Below the pieces are notes generated by a model. It saw only the letters and a program-made list of their open reading frames with translations, was not told the DNA's origin and searched no databases. Made by a program: the position numbers and the translations under genes. From NCBI GenBank assembly GCA_011049545.1, contig DRHQ01000014.1, forward strand, positions 1 through 49,997: DNA of 49,997 bases. Reading direction: 5' to 3'. The stretch is from Candidatus Aminicenantota bacterium (GTDB taxonomy: Bacteria; Acidobacteriota; Aminicenantia; Aminicenantales; Aminicenantaceae). Below, piece by piece: positions 1 to 7,946 of the stretch (position 1 is the stretch's first letter; each line of letters starts with the position of its first letter).

Positions 1-736
1 GACGTGCACCCGAAGAGCCTATCTGATGCTGGTCGATATGGATTTGAGGAATCCAGTCCTGATACATGACTTTTGTGACGGCTTTTGTTTCAGCCAGGTT
101 TAACATGAACCAGTCACGATTGTTGTCATGACCGGCATAATGTTGGTACAGCCAGGGCATACGGCCTCCTTCATACTTGGTGCCTACATATTTCCGGTAC
201 CAATCAGTTACCATTTGATGGCCGTCAGGGTTAATGGTTGGCGCAATCAGAATGATGACATCTTCCAGAACTTTATCAGCATCAAAGGGTGTTTTTCCCG
301 TTACTAAGTTGTAGGCAAATTCCATGGCCGCCTGAGAGGAGCCGATTTCATCTGAGTGAAGACTACATGTTATAAAAACGATAACCTTACCTTCCTCGGC
401 CAGCTTTCTGGCTTCATCTGGAGCCAGGCCTCTTGCATCTCTCAGTTTTTTGCTTATTCCCCGATAGGTGTCGAGCTTAGCCATGTTATCTTCGGAAGTT
501 ATGACGGCCATGATCATGGGTTTACCCAAAGTCGTTTTCCCGATGGTCAAAACCTTGATTTTTCCCGACTCCTTATCGAGCTTTTTAAAGTAAGCCTGAA
601 TTTGGTTGTAATCAGCAAGCTTGCGGTCTGCACCAACTCTGTGGCCTAAGAATTCATCCGGTGAGGTCTGGGCGATGAGGGTAAATGGCAAAAGCAATAA
701 TAGAAGGCTGGTGAAAGAAAATATTTTTTTTCTCAT
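1..736 (-). CDS. M14 zinc carboxypeptidase, N-terminal part (cut by window edge)
   Basis: This reading frame starts at an ATG at 734-736 on the minus strand, behind a GGAGGA ribosome site, and runs open to the window edge, giving about 245 residues. It begins with a signal peptide (basic MRKK, a Leu-rich core, then IAQ). It is closely similar throughout to the complete M14 peptidase at 14478-17084. Visible M14 marks are the zinc motif HSDE (H127, E130), NPDG, NNRDW and a third zinc His at about 233 (IHIDQH). The family removes C-terminal amino acids from peptides; with this signal peptide it should act in the periplasm or outside. It is the last visible gene of a minus-strand run led by the amidinotransferase at 6787. 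The catalytic Glu and C-terminal part lie outside the window. The family call is firm; the substrate is unknown. Confidence 0.9.
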   Translation of the reverse strand, partial: MRKKIFSFTSLLLLLLPFTLIAQTSPDEFLGHRVGADRKLADYNQIQAYFKKLDKESGKIKVLTIGKTTLGKPMIMAVITSEDNMAKLDTYRGISKKLRDARGLAPDEARKLAEEGKVIVFITCSLHSDEIGSSQAAMEFAYNLVTGKTPFDADKVLEDVIILIAPTINPDGHQMVTDWYRKYVGTKYEGGRMPWLYQHYAGHDNNRDWFMLNLAETKAVTKVMYQDWIPQIHIDQHQIGSSGAR

Positions 737-783
737 TAAATCCTCCAGATTAAATTCAATTTAAAAAAGCATTTTTTTTATCA

Positions 784-2241
784 TTATTTCTTAATCTTTC
801 GAAACTTCAAATTCTTAACGCGTCCTGCCTGCAGTATAAAACCAGTAATTCTTTTTTCTCTATCTCTCTTGAATTCCAATCTCCTTCTGCCCCAACCAAA
901 GTTATCGGTTGAATAGGCAGTAAGAATGCTCGAAGTCTCTCGAAGTTTTAAAACCAAATTATTACTTTCCACATCAAGAGTATAAGTAATATTGAGTTCA
1001 TCACTGTAATAGTTACCGACGTATTTCTTCAATCGCGAAGATGAAAGTTTAACGGGCTTGGGCCTTTCTTCTCGAGGGCGTTGCCTCTGCCTCGGAGTTG
1101 GAGATTCTGTGAATTGGTCTGCGAGATACAGATCCGCAATTTTTCTTGCGATTCGCCCCGTACTAAAATTACTCAGGTTTGACAGGATCACTACAGAAAA
1201 CCGCTGCTCAGGAAACTGCATATATTGAGCCACGTACCCGACAGCAGATCCTCCGTGGCTCACGATCTTCAAACCCCCGTAGTGACTTATATTCAGCCCA
1301 AAAGCATAGGGGATGACTTCACCGCTGTTTAGCTTCCCGCGAGTCTTCATCATGTTAATCAGATTTTGTGTGCCATCACCCAGTTTATTTTCATAGAAAT
1401 TCTGATCCCATTTAAGAAAATCTTCTACTGTAGTAATAACACCCAAATCACCTATCACTTTAAGCCTGAGTATATCCAATCTGTATCCGCCTTCTTTCTT
1501 TGGAGAATATCCATAAGCTCTGTTTTTAACAATCAGATCTGGGTTATCATGAAAATGAGTGTCATTCATTCCAAGCGGATCAAATATATATTTTTTTGCA
1601 AAGGCGCTTGTTTCCAATCCGCTCACTCGATTGACAACTTCTGAGAGTAAAAAATACCCCGAATTTGAATATGAATTCTCATCTCCGGGCTTAAAATTGA
1701 GTTCTTTCTGCCGCGAGAGCGTTCTAACAAGTTCTCTGGGCGTATAAACATAACCGCTTCCTTCTGCTTTTCCCATCAATTCCACAAGAGTCAAATATTC
1801 CCGCACGCCGCTTGTATGATGCATCAGGTGTCTGAGCGTTATCGGTCCATTATACTCTGGCCAATCAGGGATATATTTTCGGATGTTGTCATCTAGTGAT
1901 AACTTTCCCTGTTCAGCAAGAATAGCTATACACATGCCAATAAACTGCTTTGAAATAGAACCTATGCGTGATGGAGTTTGAGGCGTCCAGGGAAGGGCAT
2001 ACTCAAGATTAGCTATGCCGTAGCCGCGGGCATATATGATTCTTCCGTCTTTAAAAATTCCGACTGCTGCCCCCGGTGAATCATTCTTATCCCATTGCTT
2101 GAACAATTCATCCACTTTGTCTGTAAGAGCATTATGAGTATAGGCTTGATTAGCGACAGCTGTCTGTGTCGTAACTCCAAAACCCAAAGCCAGTGACAAA
2201 CAAAATACGAGACCTGCAAATAATTTTTGTTTGCTATCCAT
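784..2241 (-). CDS. Secreted serine hydrolase, beta-lactamase/S12 family, with DUF3471-like C-terminal domain
   Basis: The 485-residue protein starts at the ATG at 2241, which has an AGGAGGAG site six bases upstream; a TTG fifteen bases further upstream is in frame but lies over that site and is unlikely. An N-terminal signal peptide ends near ...TAVA. Class C beta-lactamase/DD-peptidase motifs are complete: SISK (S95, K98), YSN (191-193) and HGG (329-331). The last ~85 residues form a small beta-rich domain of the DUF3471/lipocalin-like type common on these hydrolases. Family members include D-aminopeptidases, DD-peptidases and esterases, so peptide substrates are possible but not shown. Only 21 bases separate it from the D-aminoacylase stop upstream, and it is followed by the M14 peptidase, so all three are probably co-transcribed. 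Confidence 0.9.
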   Translation of the reverse strand: MDSKQKLFAGLVFCLSLALGFGVTTQTAVANQAYTHNALTDKVDELFKQWDKNDSPGAAVGIFKDGRIIYARGYGIANLEYALPWTPQTPSRIGSISKQFIGMCIAILAEQGKLSLDDNIRKYIPDWPEYNGPITLRHLMHHTSGVREYLTLVELMGKAEGSGYVYTPRELVRTLSRQKELNFKPGDENSYSNSGYFLLSEVVNRVSGLETSAFAKKYIFDPLGMNDTHFHDNPDLIVKNRAYGYSPKKEGGYRLDILRLKVIGDLGVITTVEDFLKWDQNFYENKLGDGTQNLINMMKTRGKLNSGEVIPYAFGLNISHYGGLKIVSHGGSAVGYVAQYMQFPEQRFSVVILSNLSNFSTGRIARKIADLYLADQFTESPTPRQRQRPREERPKPVKLSSSRLKKYVGNYYSDELNITYTLDVESNNLVLKLRETSSILTAYSTDNFGWGRRRLEFKRDREKRITGFILQAGRVKNLKFRKIKK

Positions 2242-2262
2242 AACTCCTCCTCTCAATAAAAA

Positions 2263-3984
2263 TTAGTTATCTGTTAGCAATAGAAGCTTACCATTAAGGG
2301 CTCCATTATATTCACCAGCTTCTATAATGATCTTTCCATTAACAATCACATATTCAGTCCCAGTGCTGTACTGGCACGCGTCAGAATGCGTGGCATTAAC
2401 CCTGACGGTTTCAGGATTGAATACTGCAATATCGGCTTTGTATCCTTTCATGAGCAGTCCCCTGTCCTTCATCTGGAGGAAAGAAGCCGGAAGGGAAGTC
2501 ATCTTCCTGATGGCATTCTCCAGTGTCAACACCTTCTCTTCTCTAACATACTTTTGAAGTACTCTGGCTTGGCCGCCAAAATCGCGGGGATGCCAAATCA
2601 AGGGTATGTCAGTCTCCTTTATTATAGGCCAAGCATCTCCGTCACTTGAGAACATCAGCCAATCTTGCTTCATCGCATACCGCATGTCGTCCTCCGACAT
2701 AACTCCCATAGCGACATACAGGTCAGGTTCATCAATGACTAAATCTGCGGCAACGTCAAATGGATCTCTCTTTTGCTCCTCTGCAATATCTGAAAATATT
2801 TTTCCAATCAGATGGGTATTTTTCCTGGCTACTGTAACTAAAACGCTATCCCAGCCCGCTAAGGCTACAGAACTTGGCCTATGGGGCTCTCCCTCGAGTA
2901 CTGATTTCCTGATCTGCTCCCGTTTTGATTTATCAGAGAGGGCCTTTGCCAGCTCATCCACATACTGTTCTCGTAATTTCTTCCTCTCTGCATCTGTCAA
3001 ATTCTGAGCCCTCATCTTTTTTCTGAGTTCTGCAAATGGTTCCATATCGTCCGGAAGATGAAAAGGGGCCCAACCAGCGTTTTCAGCGATCGGAATAATT
3101 GTTCCTCCTGATGCATGGTTATAGGGATACATATCTGCTACGATGTATACTCCCCTTTTCCGGGCGTCGTTAATCATTTTTACAACCTCTTTCATCTTCC
3201 CCCAGTAATTCTTTCTGCCTATTTTTAAATGAGTTACATTGGCCCGCACTCCAGCCTCTTCTGCGACTCGGATGGTTTCTTGGGTAGCTTCGGGGACACG
3301 GTCATACTCATTCCTCTGGTGGCTGGAATAAACTCCTCCATACTCGCCAACAATACTAGCTACTTTGATGATTTCTTCTGTACTAGAAAACCGGCCAGGA
3401 ATATGGTCTTCTAAACCTGTACTCATCCCCCACGCCCCTTCCTTCATCGCCTGCCGAACAATCTCTTTTATCTTCTCAAGCTCTTCTGGATTTGGCGCCC
3501 GCAGTTCCCTCCCCACAACTTCTTCCAGGACATCACAATAACCTATCAGATGGATGGCGTTTGTTCCGATGCCTTGTTTTTCCCATTTGTCTTTGATCTC
3601 AGCGATCTTATATGTCCCATCGCCACAGTTGCCTGTAATTACCGTTGTTGTCCCCTGGATCAGATAGTTTAAGTTCGCATTGGATTCAGGTTTACCTAAT
3701 CCACTATCACAGTGAGTATGTATGTCGATAAATCCAGGGGAGACAACAAATCCCTGAACATCAATCGTTTTAGTGGCGGTTTTTCCAGAGAGGTCTCCCA
3801 TCTCAGCAATGGTATCCCCATTTATTCCAATATCCCCATAGAACCATGGATTACCCGTTCCATCAACGATTCGGCCGTTTGTTATGAGAATGTCATATCC
3901 AACCTCGGCACGATTACAACTTGAAGTGATAGAAAATGCCGCTATCAGAAAACAGAAAGAGATCGAAAGTAAATGTTTGCTCAC
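2263..3984 (-). CDS. N-acyl-D-amino-acid deacylase (D-aminoacylase) lipoprotein, paralogue 1
   Basis: Amidohydrolase-superfamily enzyme that cleaves N-acyl-D-amino acids to D-amino acid plus carboxylate, by family. The metal-site signature is intact: HTHC after GFID, the TGNCG cysteine, SSHQRNE, the VTHLK histidine and SSDGDA. I chose the GTG at 3984 because AAGGTAGGA lies nine bases upstream and it yields a clean lipoprotein leader (SKHLL... to SSC, Cys at position 23). The ATG at 4014 is in frame but has no ribosome site and would put an odd ten-residue extension before the leader. The product is probably membrane-anchored in the periplasm. It resembles the copies at 21091, 26551 and 34453 more than the one at 28295. 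The downstream S12 hydrolase starts just after its stop. Exact acyl and amino-acid specificity is unknown. Confidence 0.9.
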   Translation of the reverse strand: MSKHLLSISFCFLIAAFSITSSCNRAEVGYDILITNGRIVDGTGNPWFYGDIGINGDTIAEMGDLSGKTATKTIDVQGFVVSPGFIDIHTHCDSGLGKPESNANLNYLIQGTTTVITGNCGDGTYKIAEIKDKWEKQGIGTNAIHLIGYCDVLEEVVGRELRAPNPEELEKIKEIVRQAMKEGAWGMSTGLEDHIPGRFSSTEEIIKVASIVGEYGGVYSSHQRNEYDRVPEATQETIRVAEEAGVRANVTHLKIGRKNYWGKMKEVVKMINDARKRGVYIVADMYPYNHASGGTIIPIAENAGWAPFHLPDDMEPFAELRKKMRAQNLTDAERKKLREQYVDELAKALSDKSKREQIRKSVLEGEPHRPSSVALAGWDSVLVTVARKNTHLIGKIFSDIAEEQKRDPFDVAADLVIDEPDLYVAMGVMSEDDMRYAMKQDWLMFSSDGDAWPIIKETDIPLIWHPRDFGGQARVLQKYVREEKVLTLENAIRKMTSLPASFLQMKDRGLLMKGYKADIAVFNPETVRVNATHSDACQYSTGTEYVIVNGKIIIEAGEYNGALNGKLLLLTDN

Positions 3985-4017
3985 ATCGTTTGTTCCTACC
4001 TTAATTAAAGGCATAAA

Positions 4018-4077
4018 ATTGTCACGTCGCTTCGCTCCTCACAACGACGTCTATGACAATCTCGACTCGTTAATGAC
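4018..4077 (-). repeat. Degenerate REP-like palindromic repeat
   Basis: Read on the minus strand this contains a GAGGAGCGAAGCGACGTG core followed by a CAAT-type segment, and a partner GTCATT/CGAGATTGTCAT half further out. It is a worn copy of the better-preserved element at 14091-14198. It sits between the PLP enzyme and the D-aminoacylase inside a probable operon. Confidence 0.55.
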
Positions 4078-4097
4078 CCACGGTTAATAAACTTTAT

Positions 4098-5564
4098 TTA
4101 TTTATATTTTTTAAGCAGTCCTGTTTTTTCGTTAAATTCCCTGATGAGTTTGTCCAATTCCGTATAGGAACTGTATTTATCTTTCCAGTAGTTCTCATCG
4201 TACCATTGGCGGTCCAGCTCCTCTACGTCTTTCCCGATTTGTTCAACCCAGGTGAAGTATTTAAGATTATGCATTCTTTTCTTATCCCAATAACTGAGTT
4301 CGAGCATATGATCTGTGGTAAGATTTAAAAGGCAGGTATCAAAATCAACTGCAGCCTGGCTATCTGTATATTCACCTCTTTCTTCTTGCAATTCTTCAAT
4401 CCGGGATTGGTAAAGCTCCATAGAGTCGGTGGCTATGGTGAACACGATATCATTCTCATTCATCTCATAATACTTAGCCATTTTGATAGAGCCGATGAGG
4501 TTGGCGATAGAGGATATTCCAAGCAAGTGTAATTTATCGATGATTTCCTCTGAGACGCCTTTTGATTTAAGATAGTTTTTCCCTGAAGGTTCGTTTAATA
4601 GCCGCAAAAGCCGAATACAAAACTCATCATTTATACCGGCGACCATATCCATGTTTTTCAGATTGTGTATCCATGGAACATGTTTATCCCCGATGCCTTC
4701 AATCCTATGGGCTCCATAACCACTATATAGGAGAGTGGGGCACTGCCAGGCTTCACCGGCACAGACCTTTATTCTCGGGAATTTTTCTCGTAGATAATCC
4801 GCACATCCTAAAGTCCCTGCAGAGCCCTGAGTCAAAAATAGGGCAGTAAGCCTTTGTTTATCTTTTCTTTCTTTATTGTAGGCTTCTTCAATCGCCTGTC
4901 CTGTGCAGACATAATGCCAGATGGCGTTTCCGATCTCATCGAATTGATTTAAAATCACGACCTCATCAGGTCGGGCTCTTTTTAATTCGAAACTTTTATC
5001 ATAAACTTCTTTGACGTTACTTTCCGAGCCAGGGGTTGCATGGATTTCTGCCCCAATTTTTTCCAGCCATTCAAATCTTTCACGGGACATCCCTTCAGGT
5101 AACACTGCAATGCTTGGACAAGCAAGAAGATAAGAATCATATGCGCCGCCTCGACAGTAATTTCCTGTAGAAGGCCACAAGGCTTTCTGATTCGTCGGAT
5201 CAAAAGCACCTCTTACCAGTTTTTCCACAAGAGGTCCAAATGTGGCTCCGACTTTATGAGACCCTGTAGGGAAATATTTTCCAATCAGCACTATGATTCT
5301 GGCTTTAATGCCTGTTAATTCCTTCGGAATTTCCATGTAATTAACGTCGCCAAATCCGCCTCCGGATTTTACCGGTTCATTCTTCCATGTGATCCTGAAA
5401 AGGTTTCGTGCATGGAGATCCCATAGTCCTATGTTTCGAAGTTCATCTTTTATGCCCTGGGGAATCTTTTCAGGGTGAGCCATTTCCTCATAAGTGGGGA
5501 TAATGATATCTTCTTCCCTGCATCTCTTAATAGTATTTTCCAATACTTTTTTTGGTTCTCTCAT
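4098..5564 (-). CDS. PLP-dependent fold-type II enzyme (cysteine synthase/tryptophan synthase beta-like), function unknown
   Basis: The 488-residue protein has the hallmarks of fold-type II PLP enzymes: the Schiff-base lysine in TGSHKVGA (K104), the substrate loop STGNY (132-136) and a glycine-rich phosphate cup GSAGTLG (247-253). No signal peptide is seen, so it is cytoplasmic. It is longer than ordinary cysteine synthase (about 300-330 residues) because of an N-terminal extension and a C-terminal ~120-residue part rich in charged and aromatic residues. Members catalyse beta-replacement or elimination on amino acids such as serine, cysteine or diaminopropionate; I cannot pick one. It lies 83 bases after the amidinotransferase on the same strand, which suggests both act on amino acids brought in by this locus. 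The ATG at 5564 has a modest AGGA site. Confidence 0.85.
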   Translation of the reverse strand: MREPKKVLENTIKRCREEDIIIPTYEEMAHPEKIPQGIKDELRNIGLWDLHARNLFRITWKNEPVKSGGGFGDVNYMEIPKELTGIKARIIVLIGKYFPTGSHKVGATFGPLVEKLVRGAFDPTNQKALWPSTGNYCRGGAYDSYLLACPSIAVLPEGMSRERFEWLEKIGAEIHATPGSESNVKEVYDKSFELKRARPDEVVILNQFDEIGNAIWHYVCTGQAIEEAYNKERKDKQRLTALFLTQGSAGTLGCADYLREKFPRIKVCAGEAWQCPTLLYSGYGAHRIEGIGDKHVPWIHNLKNMDMVAGINDEFCIRLLRLLNEPSGKNYLKSKGVSEEIIDKLHLLGISSIANLIGSIKMAKYYEMNENDIVFTIATDSMELYQSRIEELQEERGEYTDSQAAVDFDTCLLNLTTDHMLELSYWDKKRMHNLKYFTWVEQIGKDVEELDRQWYDENYWKDKYSSYTELDKLIREFNEKTGLLKKYK

Positions 5565-5647
5565 TTTAGAAGTCCTGTTTTTTTACAATAATAAAATTCA
5601 ATATGTATGTTGTTTTGCTATAGAGAAAAAATGAAGAGCTTAGAATT

Positions 5648-6787
5648 TTAGAAACCCTCAATCTGTTTCGGGAAGTAATCTTCACAGGTCCCTTCCCGGT
5701 AAACATCTGCCGTACAACAGTGAAGCCCGCCCCCAAATGGAGATACTTTATAGAACGGAACTGGAACAACTTCAAAGCCATGTTTATCGAACAACTCCAT
5801 GGTAGGGGTTTCACTGGCTTCAACACAGATGGTCTTCGGATCAAGCACAAGAGTATTCATGCTTAGCCACCAGCTGCAGAAATCCAACGGATATTTCTTC
5901 TCGAGAAGCGATTTTGGGGCTTCCAAAATTTCCCAATCATTCTTCTCGAAAAAATCTAATTCTACTTTATCGAGAGGGGGTCGTGTTGGATTGATGATCC
6001 CAAGACCGGGACGAAGCGGTATAAGGGTTGTGTCCATATGCCACGGCAGTAATTCTCTGCGCCCCACCTTATGGATTCGATGGTCAGGAAAGTGGCGCCC
6101 CAGCCAGTCAATGCCAGCGTCATTGGTAACCATTGACTTCTGGACAAAAAGGTCTCTACCGTAGCGGACAACATCGGCAGCATCAAATAGCAGTTCCTGT
6201 TCAGAGATTACCCAATCGCCTTTTTCCGCGCGCTCATACTGTTTTTCTTCGCTTAATGAGTTCCATTCCTTCCACCAGTCTTTCTTGTAAGTGTGTTCTG
6301 ATAATCGCGGTTTGGGTGCCGCTTCAAAGCGAAAGTTTGGATCTTCTTTGAAGTATCGTTCGAACAAAGGTCGGTAGCAAAGAAACTCAAACCAGCGACT
6401 ACGGTAGGACATCGTCGCTTCCAGAATTTCGTTGCCAACCGTGAGCAGAATGTCCCGAACAGGTGCGCAGCCAAACATCGTTTCCTGTTTCCAATCGGGA
6501 GTTTGAACCATCTGGCTGAAATCGATCGGAGTCGGCCGATCAACACGAATGCCACGGCTCTCAAGAATTTTGGCAAAATTGTCTAACTGTTCGTTGGCAT
6601 TATCTACCATTTCCTGGGGATAAGGTCCGTATTTGCCCAAAGGGAATCCGTCTTCGGGCCAATCGCGTTGAAGGGCGGTCTCAGGAGCCTGGACCATAGT
6701 TCCGTCGGCACGACCGATAATGATATGCTTCAGCGGGTCCCATTCATTCCAGGAATTAACAATTGTTTTTTTTGCTTCTTGGTTCAT
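5648..6787 (-). CDS. Glycine amidinotransferase-like protein
   Basis: The 379-residue protein resembles arginine:glycine amidinotransferase, which moves the amidino group from arginine to an amine acceptor (glycine in the animal enzyme). The catalytic triad can be read: Asp in FDAADVVRYG (about D205), His in WHMDTT (H250) and Cys in FGGGLHCCTADV (C357, the residue after His, as in the human enzyme's GGGFHC motif). It has no signal peptide. The start is firm, since AAGGAG lies six bases before the ATG. The shared promoter cassette at 6873-7005 ends about 85 bases upstream, so this is the first gene of a probable operon reaching the left window edge. The acceptor amine is not predictable here; other amidinotransferases use inosamines, lysine or ornithine. 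Confidence 0.88.
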   Translation of the reverse strand: MNQEAKKTIVNSWNEWDPLKHIIIGRADGTMVQAPETALQRDWPEDGFPLGKYGPYPQEMVDNANEQLDNFAKILESRGIRVDRPTPIDFSQMVQTPDWKQETMFGCAPVRDILLTVGNEILEATMSYRSRWFEFLCYRPLFERYFKEDPNFRFEAAPKPRLSEHTYKKDWWKEWNSLSEEKQYERAEKGDWVISEQELLFDAADVVRYGRDLFVQKSMVTNDAGIDWLGRHFPDHRIHKVGRRELLPWHMDTTLIPLRPGLGIINPTRPPLDKVELDFFEKNDWEILEAPKSLLEKKYPLDFCSWWLSMNTLVLDPKTICVEASETPTMELFDKHGFEVVPVPFYKVSPFGGGLHCCTADVYREGTCEDYFPKQIEGF

Positions 6788-6872
6788 TCCTATCTCCTTA
6801 AATATAATATTATCAGGTTAAATATTGGCTTCGTAACTATTGTAAGCCTTCTGCTTTTTAGTAATCAAAAAA

Positions 6873-7005
6873 AAATTACGTGAAATACGTCATGATGTCA
6901 AGCAATAATATCCATAAATGAAAAATCATCCAGATTATTAAGCATAATATGTTAAATCGTAACGATAGTAGACTTTCTTATCATCTAAATGTTCAGTTGC
7001 TGATT
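6873..7005 (-). promoter_or_regulatory. Shared promoter cassette, copy 1 (before the amidinotransferase operon)
   Basis: Read on the minus strand, this matches the cassettes at 7620, 10907, 23041 and 45304 over about 120 bp: an AT-rich block with GAACATTTAGAT, TTTAACATATT and TTTTTCATT, then GGATATTATTGC. It ends in TTGACA (6901-6896), a 17-bp spacer and TAATTT (6878-6873). The dyad overlapping the -35 reads ACATC-AT-GACGT. Transcription would start near 6866, giving a leader of about 80 bases before the amidinotransferase. Confidence 0.75.
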
Positions 7006-7084
7006 TTCAGGAATTTGCTCTTTTATCGCACTCTAACGCTGAGTTAGCCTGTTCTTTCTTCCACTCTATTTACACTTTGGATCA

Positions 7085-7540
7085 TTAAACAGGAATCCGT
7101 TTCTCTTCTTTAACGACATTCAGTACAAGATGCGTCATAGCTCGTTCAATACCCGATAAAGGGAGTTCTTTCTTTAAAAAATTTGCAAGATCATCACGCC
7201 CTTTAAAATAACATACAAGAATCAAGTCCCAATCTCCTGTGACTTCATAAACAGCTCCAACTTGAGGAAGTTTAGCTATCACTTTTTGAACCTCAATGTC
7301 CTTTTCCTGTCTGACACGAAGACTTATAATAGCCATAAGATCATAGCCAACAGATTCTTTATCAATCAGAGGAATATACCCTTTTAAAACTCCTGAACTT
7401 TCAAGTTTTTTTACCTTATTATAGAGCGTAGTGGGTGAGATCCTGAGCTCTTTGGCTATCAGACGAAAACTCATCCGTGCATCCCGATTCAGCACTTTTA
7501 AAATTTTCCTATCTAACTCTTCTATCTTCATAGACTTCAT
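7085..7540 (-). CDS. Lrp/AsnC-family transcriptional regulator
   Basis: The 151-residue protein has the Lrp layout: an N-terminal winged helix-turn-helix (LDRKILKVLNRDARMS..., residues 8-60, with the RISPTTLYNKVKKLE recognition part) and a C-terminal RAM/AsnC ligand-binding domain (about 70-145, with VTGDWDLIL). Such regulators sense amino acids and bind AT-rich DNA as multimers. It lies between promoter cassettes 1 and 2 and is divergent from the first TonB receptor, so it is the best candidate regulator of the cassette family; that link is inferred. Two ATGs (7540 and 7531) are possible; neither has a strong ribosome site. A TTTACA, 17-bp, TAAGTT promoter at 7597-7569 would give a ~20-base leader. 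A broken copy of this gene's 5' end occurs at 22941-22981. Confidence 0.9.
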   Translation of the reverse strand: MKSMKIEELDRKILKVLNRDARMSFRLIAKELRISPTTLYNKVKKLESSGVLKGYIPLIDKESVGYDLMAIISLRVRQEKDIEVQKVIAKLPQVGAVYEVTGDWDLILVCYFKGRDDLANFLKKELPLSGIERAMTHLVLNVVKEEKRIPV

Positions 7541-7619
7541 GTTCCCAATAAATTATAAAATTACCAATAACTTATCAAACATTAATCATAATGTAAACCT
7601 TATGGGAGTTATTTTGGAC

Positions 7620-7852
7620 AATTGTCCTCTGCATTTGATATGAAAATAAATTATTTCCAGACATCAAACCCTGCAAATCCCTTCAAAAGAAGCAATAATT
7701 ATGACATTAAATCTCGGAAACTTTCGATTGAATATTTAAATAATAATAACGCCTATTATTTTTTACGACTAAACATATTTTATTTAATAATTTTGGTGAA
7801 CTTTCATTTAAAGATATTATTGCTTGACATTCTGACGTTTTTTTCTTCACTT
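7620..7852 (+). promoter_or_regulatory. Shared promoter cassette, copy 2 (before TonB receptor 1)
   Basis: Same cassette as at 10907 and 23041, from ATTGTCCTCTGCAT through the CAGACATCAAACCCTGCAAA block to the TTGACA at 7824-7829. The dyad is ACATT-CT-GACGT. The hexamer 17 bp downstream is TCACTT, the weakest -10 of the five. Similarity with the 23041 copy continues upstream into the Lrp gene start (to about 7498). Confidence 0.72.
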
Positions 7853-7946
7853 TTTTCTAGATAAAAAATAGTGAATGTGGTACGTTATTGTAGTGAATTG
7901 GAGAATTATGAATCCAGTTATCGCGAAAATTAAAAGGAGGAAAGTA

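Noticed and set aside
7875-7946. Upstream in-frame ATG for TonB receptor 1
   Set aside because: AAAAGGAGG lies just before the ATG at 7947, which also starts a proper signal peptide.
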